Below are positions 22,897-35,200 of a stretch of 64,000 nt of DNA, in pieces. The notes beneath the pieces were generated by a model. The model was not told where the DNA came from. It was given only the letters and a program-made list of their open reading frames with translations, and did no database searches. Position numbers and translations under genes: made by a program. Where the stretch lies: assembly GCF_022581195.2 (NCBI RefSeq), contig NC_061459.1, positions 2,852,001 through 2,916,000 on the forward strand, in the 5' to 3' direction. Within the stretch, counting starts at the first letter, position 1. Each line of letters opens with the position of its first letter. The stretch is from Helicoverpa zea (taxonomy: Eukaryota > Arthropoda > Insecta > Lepidoptera > Noctuidae).

Positions 22897-24028
22897 TATG
22901 GATATATGTATACTACTATATAATACTAACCATTATTACTGTGTGATATGAAATATGTAATGTTCCTATGTGAATGTATGATAAATTGTCAGTCATACAT
23001 TTTGCAAGTAGGTAACACATCGACCCGATTTCTATAATCGGTCCTGACGCAAGAAAATAAACAACTGAAACCTACGTCTTTTGTCATTCTCTGTACGCAA
23101 TTGGCTATTTTTTATATTGCAACACTTTGGGTTCTAAGTGAACGACTAGACTTATATTGATGTGCTAAAGACCTTTTGAATTAGAGTGACTATCCATTGT
23201 TATGTAAGGCGTCTATCAGAATTGTTGCATACAATCCTTGATGGTCTTCATCGTTGTGATAGTCACTTCCTGAAACATTTCGGTATTCGGCAGTTGATAA
23301 ATAGGTAGGCATGCACGTTCTTTTTAACAAGCAGTGATCTGTAACATTTCTATCATTTATTTCCGCAATTGTTCCGGATTCATAGCTCTAAATATTATTT
23401 TGAGAGGAAGCCAGTGATAGAAATTTTCTAGACTTAAAATACTGCGTTTTCAATTTCTTTCTAATGCCAGATAATTTTTATATTATCTGGCATTGATAGC
23501 ATTGAAGTTTCATAACCGATTTCTAAAAAAAGAGGAAGTTCTCAATTCAGATGTCTGTATATTTTTGATACTAATCAAATGATTATTCAGACGAAAGTTG
23601 AAACGTCAATCACAGTTAAAGGTTAGACATTTATGGATCTATGTACTTCCAAAAGTGAGTGAGTTCCCCAAAAGGGTCCATAAAAGTTACCATACCATAC
23701 TGTATTACACGTATTTATCTAAAAAACCGTTTAAAGGTTAAGGCTGAATAATTACGTGGTTGCAAGTCTGTTGATTACTCAATAGCTGTAATCTTTTGTA
23801 TGTCAGTACGGAGATAAGAACTGAGCTCAGAACACAATAGTAAAGCTATTGAAAAGGTTACTTACTTAGACTTTCTCGCTTATCAGATAGAGGTAAATGA
23901 TTTTAATTGAATAAAATATAACAATTAGTCTGCTTTTTGTTGCAATATTGTTTTTTTTTTGTTTGAAATCAAGTTTAGATTTGTGTAAGTAAGTTATTCG
24001 GTTATTCGCTATTTTATATTTGAATACC
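22897..24028. other. Non-coding, with one small hairpin
   Basis: AT-rich. At 23464-23493 a 13-bp inverted pair, ATGCCAGATAAT and ATTATCTGGCAT, encloses a short T/A loop. No gene-like features. Confidence 0.4.
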
Positions 24029-24259
24029 TATAGTTCGGCCATTCAGAGAATGCGTTCCTGACACGTCGCGATTGAACTGACGACGTAACTTTGCAATGGC
24101 GTTGCAGTTACGATAAAAATATTTTTGCTGGTTGTTTACCGTTTTAACAATTGAGGAGCATTAAAACAACATTATTATATCAATAATCAATGAATGTAGT
24201 TACGTCGTCAGTTCAATCGCGACGTGTCAGGAACGCATTCTCTGAATGGCCGAACTATA
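24029..24259 (+). mobile_element. 231-bp MITE family, copy 2
   Basis: Same inverted ends and length as copy 1. The interior starts CTTTGCAATGGCGTTGCAGT and is opposite in orientation to copy 1. By eye it is identical to copy 3 over its whole length. Outer TATA again suggests TA target duplication. Confidence 0.88.
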
Positions 24260-24494
24260 ATTTGCAGAATTCCATCGTCAATGTCTCTATTTTGATTAAA
24301 ATTGACATACATATACCTTATATACTTATTCTACCTTAGTATAGTTTCTGTAGAATTCTATATCGAAAACAAGAAACAAATCTTGTTCGAACCTATTTCC
24401 ATACTTATAAAACGGGGCTTGATTATTACATAGTCTTACGTATTACTTAATACAAGTTGACAAAATCCAGGTAATAGGTACTAAATCTCTTTTA

Positions 24495-24590
24495 GACAGG
24501 CTATCCGCAGTTTCTAGGTCCAACTAAAACTGTAGACTATCTACTTTCAATTTGAACGTTGATATTAGGTAATTCTAGATTGTCAGTTGT
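24495..24590 (+). repeat. Left arm of a local direct duplication
   Basis: Contains GCAGTTTCTAGGTCCAACTA and CTACTTTCAATTTGAACG. The segment at 24921-25012 has the same blocks (GTGTTTCTAGGTCCAATAAA, CTACTTTCAATTAGGACG) with scattered substitutions and small gaps. The MITE at 24649 lies between the arms. Confidence 0.55.
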
Positions 24591-24648
24591 TTTGTTCAAT
24601 AGTCTCTATTTAATAATTATGACATTAATTAGTCCTATATAGTTATAA

Positions 24649-24845
24649 GCACGAATCTTGAGCGCTGACCTGCATCTGCGCAGAAGTGATTTATTAGCAA
24701 CGAACCAATCCTGAGTGACGGCTATGACGCGATGAGCTGAGGGCCAATCACCGCTTTACTACGCCCCCGCGCTTTACTTCATACCACAAAAGGGACCCAA
24801 TAAATTACTTCTGCGCAGGTGAAGGTCAGCGCTCAAGATTCGTGC
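24649..24845. mobile_element. MITE with about 47-bp inverted ends
   Basis: Ends read GCACGAATCTTGAGCGCTGA and its reverse complement, extending inward through CTGCGCAGAAGT and ATTTATT with a few mismatches. The 197-bp element has a GC-rich centre (CGCCCCCGCGC). I could not identify a target-site duplication. Confidence 0.7.
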
Positions 24846-24920
24846 CGATGATTATACAAGAAATGACAAATGCCAATCTGTAGTAAGCAAATATAGATAG
24901 ATTATTGGGAACAGCCTTCA

Positions 24921-25012
24921 GACAAAGCTATCCAGTGTTTCTAGGTCCAATAAAACTGCAAAATACCTACTTTCAATTAGGACGGTGATATTAATTGTAG
25001 ACTGTAAGATTG
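24921..25012 (+). repeat. Right arm of the local direct duplication
   Basis: Partner of 24495-24590, offset by about 425 bp. The divergence suggests an old duplication. Confidence 0.55.
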
Positions 25013-25099
25013 CATGAGAAGTTACCTTCAGTTAATTACATAACATGGTTTAAAAGTTAAGCAAGACACAAATTAGCATTCGCTTAAGATAGACTTAGG

Positions 25100-25330
25100 T
25101 ATAGTTCGGCCATTCAGAGAATGCGTTCCTGACACGTCGCGATTGAACTGACGACGTAACTTTGCAATGGCGTTGCAGTTACGATAAAAATATTTTTGCT
25201 GGTTGTTTACCGTTTTAACAATTGAGGAGCATTAAAACAACATTATTATATCAATAATCAATGAATGTAGTTACGTCGTCAGTTCAATCGCGACGTGTCA
25301 GGAACGCATTCTCTGAATGGCCGAACTATA
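25100..25330 (+). mobile_element. 231-bp MITE family, copy 3
   Basis: Same orientation as copy 2 and only 0.84 kb from it. The arms and interior appear base-for-base the same. Flanks differ (TTAGG to the left, ATTTAATG to the right), so this is a separate insertion rather than a duplicated block. Confidence 0.88.
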
Positions 25331-27104
25331 ATTTAATGATTCGGAAAATTATGGGAAATATATTCTGTTGGTTAGGGATCCATTTAAAGTCTATTTAACT
25401 TATATTTAATGCTTCTGTCGTCATATTTAATAGTCACTAAAAGGTTTAATTATTTTTGGTAGTTCTGTCAAAGGGTCAATTGGAAATTTATTTTTCTTGA
25501 ATACCTAATGATTCTTGTAAAATATACATACCTGGTGTAAATAATAATTACTGTGTAGAATGATGTAACGGCCAAATGTCAATAAAATTAATAAGGCTCT
25601 ATCTTTCATTACATACTCAAGTAATGACTTAAAAATAATTCGAACTAATTAATGTGTAATTCTCTCAAGATAAGGAGCTACAAAGTTCTTCAAACAAAAC
25701 GGTTACCTACGGAACTCAATGCATAACACGTTACCTTTACAAGGTTTTTTATTCTCATCGCAACGCCATAGTTTTTGCTATCAGTCTCACGAATAACGGT
25801 TGACGTAACAGCATTTTGTATCAATTCCTTTGCAAGTATTGTAGTCTATAGAATTACGGTAAGTGGTACGATGCCTTGTAATGTAAGGGCATCATATGCT
25901 TAGAATTGTTAAGAACTTATGTCGTGGTTTGGGTTAGAAACTTTAATTTTCATATTTTCAAAGCGTTTCGGTTTTCAAAATTTCAGTTTGGTAGGTGAAA
26001 GATTTTTTTTTATTAAAATAATCGTGACATATTACATAATTGACATATTTACACAGTAACATATACTTTTGCGCAGTCAAAATTATTTTCAGTAGGTGTA
26101 AAGTGCTGAACGATAAATTACTTAAACTTGTATGTTTGTGACAAAAACATTGGATGAAGAAATCAGATACATGTCAGATGAAAATAATACTTTTTTTTTG
26201 TACATAAATTGTACTTACTGTCATTTTATTCTTATCGGCAAAAGGATGAGACTTAAAATGATTGTTCGGTTGAGGTTACACGAAGCCGCAATTTGTGTGG
26301 TTGACTAACACTCTGTGGTTAGGCTAGTGATTTTGAAAATGTCGAAGATTGCTACCGACATTTTGATAGACGAATTTGACATATAGATTTAATTCTAGTT
26401 TTGTAGGTCTGTCTCTCAAGTGTGGTGTAATACAAACGTTCCATCAGCTTTGCGTTTCATCATACCCAGATCATATCGAGGTACCTAAAAGATCTAAAAG
26501 TCTAGACTAATCGTAAGTTGACCTCATTACTACCTGGGTGGGATTATGGATGCAATTGAAATTGTGCAGTAGATACGATCATATTATGTTAATCCGCAGA
26601 TCAAAACAGGTTCTTCAAATCTGGTCAGGTAATTAGAAGTTAAAAGTAATAGTCGTAATTAAAATGATTGCTAACATTTTTGATAAGAAGATTCTCAGAA
26701 AATGACGAGTATTTACAAAAAGACAATGGCTTTTTATAATGTTAATACAAACCACAATACTGGGTACAAGTCATAAGCGACAGCGGAATTCATATAACAC
26801 ATAAGTGCTCTGTACTTAGTCAGGAAGAAAATAGAGTAGTGTGTGTTTTCATAGGTTTCGTGGGCACAAGGCACAAATAACAGGCCAATCTTTTCATAAC
26901 TAGGAATTTATTGAACAAAAAACTTTTGAATAGGTATAAGTGACGGTGAATTTTCTGGACTACTTAAGCGAATTACCTAGGTAGTCAAGAATTTATTTTT
27001 TTGTGGTTCTATGTGAATCCGCTCCTCTCATCATTTACACTACAAATTACAAGACGTAATCTCAGCAGTAAGTGGGTTAAAAATAATATTTGTTTCGTCA
27101 TTTC

Positions 27105-27215
27105 GGCTCAGTGAGTTAGACACATCGAACGGTACAGACCGTTACTTCGATCCCAGTTGTGGTAAAATTACGTGTAATGGCTACCCGTTATGATATAATG
27201 GGAATCACTGATTGC
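27105..27215 (+). repeat. Possible tRNA-derived SINE fragment
   Basis: GGCTCAGTGAGTTAGACAC resembles a pol III A box and, 35-40 bp later, TACTTCGATCCCAG resembles a B box. No cloverleaf with paired acceptor ends is evident, so it is not called a tRNA gene. Confidence 0.35.
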
Positions 27216-27882
27216 TAGGAATTTTATTAATTTTCTTTGGGAATTGTGGTTTTACTGATGTTGATATTGCATTTCAGTTAAAAAATTGTGGTCTGTGGGA
27301 TTTTTTGACCGGCAGGGTCGGCTTTCCCAAATAATCTTATAATAATATCACAATATTGTTACTTTATGAAAAAAATAAGGCATTTAGGCTTCTTCGCTAT
27401 TTTCGTCATGTAAAAAATGAAGATATACTTAGCTATGTCCAATATTTTTCTGGATATAATAATTTTCAAAAAACATTCTAAGAGTTTGCTTATAGCTATA
27501 AAATTGTCATCAAATTGTTAAAAATGCATCTAAACGGTGTGTCAATTTATAAATATTAATACAATCCAAATGTCTTTGCAATCTAGATTTTTAGCACCTA
27601 CTAAATTATTCAGATCATAAGGTAGCATTAGGTTGAATATAGGCTATTTATTTACATACCTATCTCGTGTTACGTCAGCGAACTTTCTAAATTATGTACT
27701 TAACAAGTTTATCTTTGAATTAATGCAGGAACAGAGCTAAGTTTTAGTGTTAATTAAGTTAACTACCATAATGTACGACAACTAGGTAAATAAATTGTCG
27801 TTAGTAACAGTTGCCAACAATAAATCTATTTTATTATATGAAATAACTTCATGACAATAATCTTGAAAGATTCTTCTTTTGA

Positions 27883-28030
27883 TCTGTCTTACCAAAGGCT
27901 ATCGGATTACCCGGGTAACTGGGTTGAGGAGGTCAGATAGGCAGTCGCTCCATGAAAAACACTGGTGCTCAGCTGCATATGGTCAGACTGGAAGCCGACC
28001 CCTACATAGTTGAAGGCTAGGCAGATGATG
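27883..28030 (+). repeat. TAGGCAGTCG-type lepidopteran repeat
   Basis: Blocks in order: CCCGGGTAACTGGGTTGAGG, AGGTCAGATAGGCAGTCGC, TCCATGAAAAACACTGGTGC, TCAGCTGCATATGG, GACTGGAAGCCGACCCC and GCTAGGCAGATGATGA. It is the most complete plus-strand member of the family in this window. Confidence 0.65.
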
Positions 28031-29116
28031 AAAAGTTTTTTCACGTTGTATTATTATTTCATTTTAATTATAACTTTACTGAAATCTGTGAAAGAAAACA
28101 CTTATACCCATGATTTATAGCACATTTACTATAGCATACTACATCAAATTCATTACAGAACTACTCATAAAACAGCTCATCAATCAAATACCAATAAAAA
28201 ACTATAAAGAACAGGTATTCAGCTGAACTAACAACAGTTGCCATGGTTACCAGTAACAACTAGTTATTATAACGTAACTTCCCATCTTTGAAGACTATGC
28301 ACGACTGCACATTACTCCCCAAGTTAGCACGAAAAGATATTTATCTATCAGAATTTGGACAGAAAAATCTCTTACAGTTAGTCAGTTATAATATTGAACA
28401 AAAACTATGCCGACCGAAAGTTATCAGACAATTGCGTAATTTAAAAATCACGTTTTTTGTACAAAATTGTGAGTAATGGACGGTACAGTTTCGCGGTTCG
28501 CGTTAAGCGGCTTAATTTTGTTGTTGTTGTATTTGGGGTTAATTAATTCATAACAAGAATTACTGTTATTTGTAATTGACATTGTACATAAAGTAATTAC
28601 CACAACATAAAAAAAAGTTGTAAATATGTGTGTGAAAGTAGGTAGACCTAATACAAACGTAATATCAAAGGTCTGAGTTTTCCAGGTTTCGGGGTAATGT
28701 TTAAGTATACCTATCATTTTAATCGAATCATCATTCTGTTTCCACAGCCATCATCTCTAACGATGTGAAAAAAACACAATACTGTGTGTAACCGACTTAT
28801 TTCTTGCTGACAAACAAAAAAATGTGTTCGTTAAAATGTTTCATCACGATGTTCATTAATTAACTGAAGCGTTCGTGTTTTTGTTACTTAAAAGCTCCAG
28901 TGGTTCTTCCATAACTGACTTTTTGTCTTACTGGACTTAGATAGACTAACTACAGTTAAGATTAAATAATGGAACAACTGTGTTTAACGGTGTAAAAAAG
29001 TGTTAGTGAATAAAACCTACAATGAAAAGTAGGTTGAAATAAAAACTGTAACAGCCAGTGATAGAAAAAAATGAAAAGATTTAAAAGTGTTTAAATTGAA
29101 TTTGGAACGTTCGAAA

Positions 29117-29278
29117 ATGGCGGCGTGGGTGTGGTTGGCTGCATTGCTGTGTGGCTCTCAGGCTGCAGTGCTGCCCCCTCCGTGGGCCGATGTGAAGAGG
29201 AATCCTTGCGCGGCGCTGCCTCGAGGATGGCTCATGCTGTACTGGCCTAAGGACGGGAAATGTTACACTATTTATAAG
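29117..29278 (+). CDS. DUF4789 gene exon 1 (signal peptide, first module)
   Basis: ATG at 29117 is the first ATG that gives a signal peptide. An upstream in-frame GTG at 29087 is not a likely eukaryotic start. The exon encodes MAAWVWLAALLCGSQA, then NPCAALPRGWLMLYW and GKCYTIYK, ending at donor GTTAGT in phase 0. Confidence 0.8.
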
Positions 29279-32200
29279 GTTAGTACATAGTATATACCTA
29301 ACAGAACAAGCATCTGTCACAGCACACAAAATCTCCACGTCTAGTTCATGCATCAGATACCTATTCACGGGCAATGAACTGGTAAACATTAAATCTATTC
29401 ATGTGATCTTCAATTCCAAAATGGCCCCGGACGTCACGTGTGACTGAAATCCTAAAATATTGCACGTACAGTTTAGTCACATTAGTATCAACTTCTAACG
29501 GTTTCTACACTAATACTGCGCTGCCCAGTATTGTCCAAAATTTCCATAAAAAAACTAAGGTCGTTTAGCTAAATAATGTGAAAAGAAAAACGGTATTAAA
29601 GCCTTAATAGTTTTTTAACTGCAGCCCAAACGATTACGTGTAAAATGGTAATTTACGGCAATGTATAAGATTTTGGACAATACCATAGAGTACCGTATGA
29701 CACGCTAGAGTTAGAGCTTAACGTAGAGGAGAAATGAAGAAGGTTGAGTTTCTATATACCACAGAAAAGCTGCTTGAATTCTCAGCAATAAATAAAAATA
29801 TTTGTGCATATAAGCGTGTGTGCCTAACATGTACTTAAAAAGCTTAATCAAATCAATTCAAAGTTGGCTGCCAAACAATACTTCTCGAAGCCCCCAAAAC
29901 GAGTACCCTTCACACACACTTTAATAAAATGCGTGAAGAAAACATTTATTATCACCAACCATTCAATCAATCTCTTCATCATAAAAACCCCAAACAAAAC
30001 AATAACAAACAAAATTAATTACCACCATCACAGAGTCACCGACCTTAGCGACATTAGACTTCTGTCACACACCTCTCGTTGACACTTACCATTGCGCCAC
30101 AGTACTACGACCTCACGAAAACTCGTTCAAGTCAAAATCTCTTATGTTTTGGGAATACTTCGTTCTTACGTAATACGTGTAATACGAAGCTAGTAGCTTT
30201 AGAACCACTACTGAATAAATAATGAAGTACCAGTGAGGTACCAGTGAGATTCCCTAGCGAGGTACCGTTGGGTAAACTTGGTGACGGACGATCGAATGAC
30301 GCTAAGGATGAATATTGATATTGAACTTGAGAGTTTGTTGGGTAACTCTGCGGTAGGCTGGTTTCCTAGGTCATTATTGGCAGGTATTTATTTATGTAAC
30401 TGTTCTTCCGTAGAAGCCTGTTCATAACACGACAGAGAACTTATTTTTAGATAAAGAATGGTAGGTAGCACTTCCTATTACTCTTTACTCGCCCATATTT
30501 TTGTGTTCCTAAATAAATCCTAAATAAGTAAAAAACAGAAGTTGCTGACGAATTGAGAACCTCCTTTTTGGGAAGTCGGTTAAAAATATTTTATCGGACT
30601 ACTATTATTAGTTTTGAGGGTTAAATGATAACCAAAATGATTTCTGAGAAGGTACTGCCCGTACCCAATTAAAACATTTCCTGATTCCGACCACAGACGA
30701 CTCAAAAAGACCCCTACTGTTCTTCCGTGTGAATATACGCTCTACGGTGTTACTTTGAAGGTGGTTCATCAATTACCCAGTCTAGACAGACCATTTTAGA
30801 TAAAATCGTGTGTATTTAATAAATGTGTGCGGTGCGTGTCTGCCAGTATTGCGTACTGTGATTAATGGAGTATGTGAACGCAGGACGTGACACACATTTT
30901 ATTTGGATTGGATAATTTCCTACATAGCGCAGAAGTACCAGAAGTACCTTTATAGTTTAAAAGTTCTGGTCCTGTCTTTTGTCGTTGAAATAAAAATAAG
31001 GTGCAAGGATACAAAAGTCATCAGTATGTTAAAAAGGGAGAGAGTTCCGCAATTCGATAGATCCTTAAAATGTGTTTTGTAAAATGAAAGAGTTGCCTAT
31101 TCTTCAATTTTAATAATAGGCATACAATATCTTCAATGACATGCCGTATGTAATATTACAAAATATCTATCAAAGATTTCGCAGAAAACAATTAAAGAGA
31201 ATTTCGCTAAGCCGACTTCAGTATTACAATGACTCGCAGATTTCGATACAATGTGCAATTCCAATGCAATCTGCAAATCATGGTTAAAATGACAGTAGGA
31301 ATTGAGAGTCTCCGAAGACCATGGATTAAATAGTTGAAACTGTTGGTCAACTAAAGGTCGATAGTTGGACGAAGGGTTTAAGGAGACTCATATTTACTAA
31401 TCAAATCCATCGAAATAAATTCGAAGTAAATTTCCATCTCGCAGAAAACCAGTTAGAAAGTTTATCCAAGGAATCCGCCACACACCTTTGGCGCCAAAAT
31501 TAACAGTAAATACTCAAGGTCGAATCGTTCAGAAACAATTAATCACTTAGACTGTCTGAATCATTGTGAAAGAGCAAAATTAACGAATATAACCGCACTG
31601 GGTCAGTGTGTGGCATAACAAGAGCGATCGGTCACGGTCTTTCACAAGTACGGACGAAAGAACTGGTCATACCCGTCTTAACCGAATTGTTTTACGAATT
31701 ACTTCTTATTGTTTATTACGGTTATACAGTAAAGGGATTTTATTGAAAAACTGTAAGGTTTGATTTGTTATGGAGTACACTCGTTGACTCGAAGGGTTGA
31801 CTGGAAGTCAAGTCTTCATGTTCTGGAAGATGAGAGTTTCTTAAAACATTTGCTAAATTTTTTTCCTAATATTGAAAAAAATACGAGTAGTTTTGAATAT
31901 GTCTTGGGACCTATAGGTAGTTTGGATCGAAAAAGCGCTTAATTTAATTTCCCTTATGCACGATAGGGTTTGAATTGGAAAACTTACATTACTTGACTAC
32001 TGTATGTACTATAAAATGATGGAAAATCAACAGGTCATTTAGTATTTTAATAAAACATTAAAGTCTATCAAACCTCACTATAATGCAGTTGATTAATGAT
32101 GTAACAACAATGGCAATCATTTAACATTTGAAACAGAATGTCATATGAAACCAATAGCCGTGAAAATGTAATGATTTAGTGAACATTTGCCAATGAAATT

Positions 32201-35200
32201 ATGTTTGGTTCGGCTAAAAATGCTTTTGTATTTACTCGTAATCGATGTAGGAATTAAACGGTGATAAAAAATAAATAGTGTTTTTTTGCGTAGGTATAAA
32301 TGATGTTAGGCATCGATGAAGTAAAGAATTAACTTTTAAACTCTCAACATATGTGTTGTATTGTGATGTGTGTGCTAAACAACAGATTAAAGCTGAATCT
32401 TTGAATTTTATTCCAGGGGGCAGTGGTATAGTTCAAAAAGTTGCTTTACACGGATACTGAAGCCTTCAGAATGCTTGCTTTGCATCAATGACGTTCATGG
32501 TACTGCACCCGACCCTGACCTGATTATAAAGAAACTTGTACATAATCTCCCTCGTCACGTGCCTTACACTTACGCCAGTAATCTATACATATAATAAATC
32601 TGTAGAAAAGTAATTTTTGTACATTGAAGAAATTGACAAAAAAAATAGCCAGCATGTTAAAGGATAACTAACAGAACCCATTTCCATCATTTTTGTCATT
32701 TTTGTCTGTTTGTCTGTTTGTCTGTTTGTCTGTTTATCTGTTTATCTGTTTGTTCGTTCGGGATTCACGTAAAATCTACGAATTCAATGCAGACAATGCT
32801 TATATACAAAAATTCTACGTGACTTGGGGTATTACTTAGTTTTTGTTTCATCGAAATCGATTCACTCTATCAAAAGATATGATTAATTTTGTGAATTCAA
32901 GATGTAAAATATTACGACACGCAATCTGTTTGTCAAAACTGTACATTTGAATGTTGTACTTATATTAGTTGATCGGCCTATTATTAACCTTTACACAGAA
33001 AATCACACCTTCATAAGTAACTTCGGAAGAAAATAAAAATGAAAATTGTGTTTAGCCAAGGTTAAAGTAGCTCCATCTGTGGTAATCTGTGTTAAATAAA
33101 ATACATAAAATTTGTCAAAGGAGCGAGGTGGTAAATGACAATAAATTACCATACATTCTTTATAGAGGATTATTATTTCAACAGATGGAGTTGTGTATTT
33201 TCCGTAATTCACCATATTTTAACACGTAGTGTAATTTTTCGATAGACATTTCAATAGTGTTTGTCAGTTTGCCGTGCCACATCAAAATCCAATTATAATT
33301 ATTACCTTGATGAAAGGAAAATAATAGTTCTCAGCCAAATTTAAAACGGTGCCATCTAAATTATTTTTTGAATATTATGTCAAAAATGATGACTTTAGTA
33401 TAACAATTAATTATCATTTAAAGTTACAGATGGAGTTTATATCAGGATTTTTTCATAAACATAGTTTAGCTTCTCTTCCACTAATGTGGTGGCCTTAAAA
33501 CAAATTACTTTGAGTGAATAGTATTAAGTAGACCTTCATTATTTCTGATGCAAAGTATGTAAACTTAATCCTAGAAGAAAGGAGGATCTGTCTCTCGCAA
33601 GTGCTGCTAAGCGTGAGGTAGGTAGGTAATGTAGGATTCTGTAGCTTTAAGAACAAGCCCAGATACAAAGTGCAGATAAGAAATGGGAGCTTTCTCGATT
33701 TAATACCATACACAAGTAAAATGCTTTATGCGTCTGAAAACGTACAAATTGCGCGTCGCATACCAGAGACATGCTTACTTTCAACTTCTGATCGCAAATA
33801 CACTGGTCACGATTACGAACAGTCTTAGTAAGACCCGAGCCAAGTCTAAAAAAACACCTTTTATATAAAACTACGTTTGATGTCATTCAATCACAAAGAC
33901 AGAATTGTTTTCTGTTGCAAATCCTATCCACCTGTATCCTATCCTAATCCAGCATGCATTGCAGGTGTGCATTGCACAAAAACCAATGGTATCCTATTCG
34001 AGAAGTCAAAAGAGTCGACCTGCCAACGTCAGCTTCTGCGCTAAGCAAGTGTTCTTAATAGTACCATCCGAATTACATTCATCGTTGAATGAGGTGAATA
34101 AATTTTCAGAAACCACAATAACAGTAGGAGCCAAAGCATATGATCGCTTCATAGAGCTCTGATTGGCCCCAGTTGACCAAGTCAGGTCTGATTTGTTCGT
34201 TCATCAGATCTTTGAAAGTTTTTCGGTGGACTTTTTTTACTTACTGTCGCCCTGTTTACGTGTGACACAAAATATGGTATATAAACGCAAGAGCGAAATT
34301 TTCCTGGAGTGCGGTAGTGACGCCCAGTATACAACACTTCTGTTTCTTTTGATTTGCTGGCTCCACCAAGAAATGACAAATTGAGAGCGTACATTTTGAA
34401 AATCTTGGCAAAACTGCAGGTTTCAAGTACGAACACATGAAGTGGACTCTCACAGATACGTACATTTTGCCTATTCGTGAACTAATGCAAACATTTCGGT
34501 GGAGTCCCGGCTTAGGCCTCCCCCACATTAGGCGTGCGCGATCCTCGGGCGTGTGAGTAGCGCGGGCATCGCGAGCACGCTGCATGAACGTCGCGTTTTG
34601 CTGCCCTGCGGCATTTACCTACAGCGAGGTCGCGGCGCGCACGCGCCGCTCTCCTTGACGTTTAACTGCTAAGGCGTTTAGCGGGTGGCGGGGATAGCAG
34701 GCGAAGGGGTAAGAACGCAACTCGAGCGCCGCGTCGCTTGCACTCTTCACACATGCCGCAGGGCAGCAAAACGCGACGTTCATGCAGCGTGCTCGCGACG
34801 CCCGCGCTACTCACACGCCCGAGGATCGCGCACGCCTAATGTGGGGTCAGCCTTACCATAGTGAGTAAGTGCACAGAAAATCCCCGTCATACAAGTGTTT
34901 CTCCCCAGTAGTGAAACTATCCTACCCTATGCGCCTGCTGATGATGATGACTCATTTTATCATCCATCCGGCTATTCCCCAACTATGTTGGTGTTGGCTT
35001 CCAGTCACCGAATCTGTTTGAGTACCAATATTTTGCTTGGAGCGACTACCTATCTACCTATCTTCAATCCAGTCAACTACACAAGCCGATATCCATGGTA
35101 AGACTGACAGACTTTCTGGCTTCTGATTAGTCGCAGCAGCTGCAGAAAATGTACAAATGACAGCTTTGTCAGACTCAAAGCATATCATCATCATCATCAT

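Larger units (their letters stand above)
25331..29116. other. Intergenic, with SINE-like fragments and presumed 5' flank of the DUF4789 gene
   Basis: No convincing exon. Two repeat pieces are listed separately. The last 200-300 bp probably hold the promoter and 5' UTR of the plus-strand gene starting at 29117, but I see no decisive TATA box or initiator. Confidence 0.35.

Noticed and set aside
27105..27180. A functional tRNA gene
   Set aside because: Box-like motifs are present but I could not pair an acceptor stem or a regular anticodon arm.
34256..34585. 109-codon minus-strand open frame
   Set aside because: Its start lies in the GC-rich MITE and the rest has no recognisable features.
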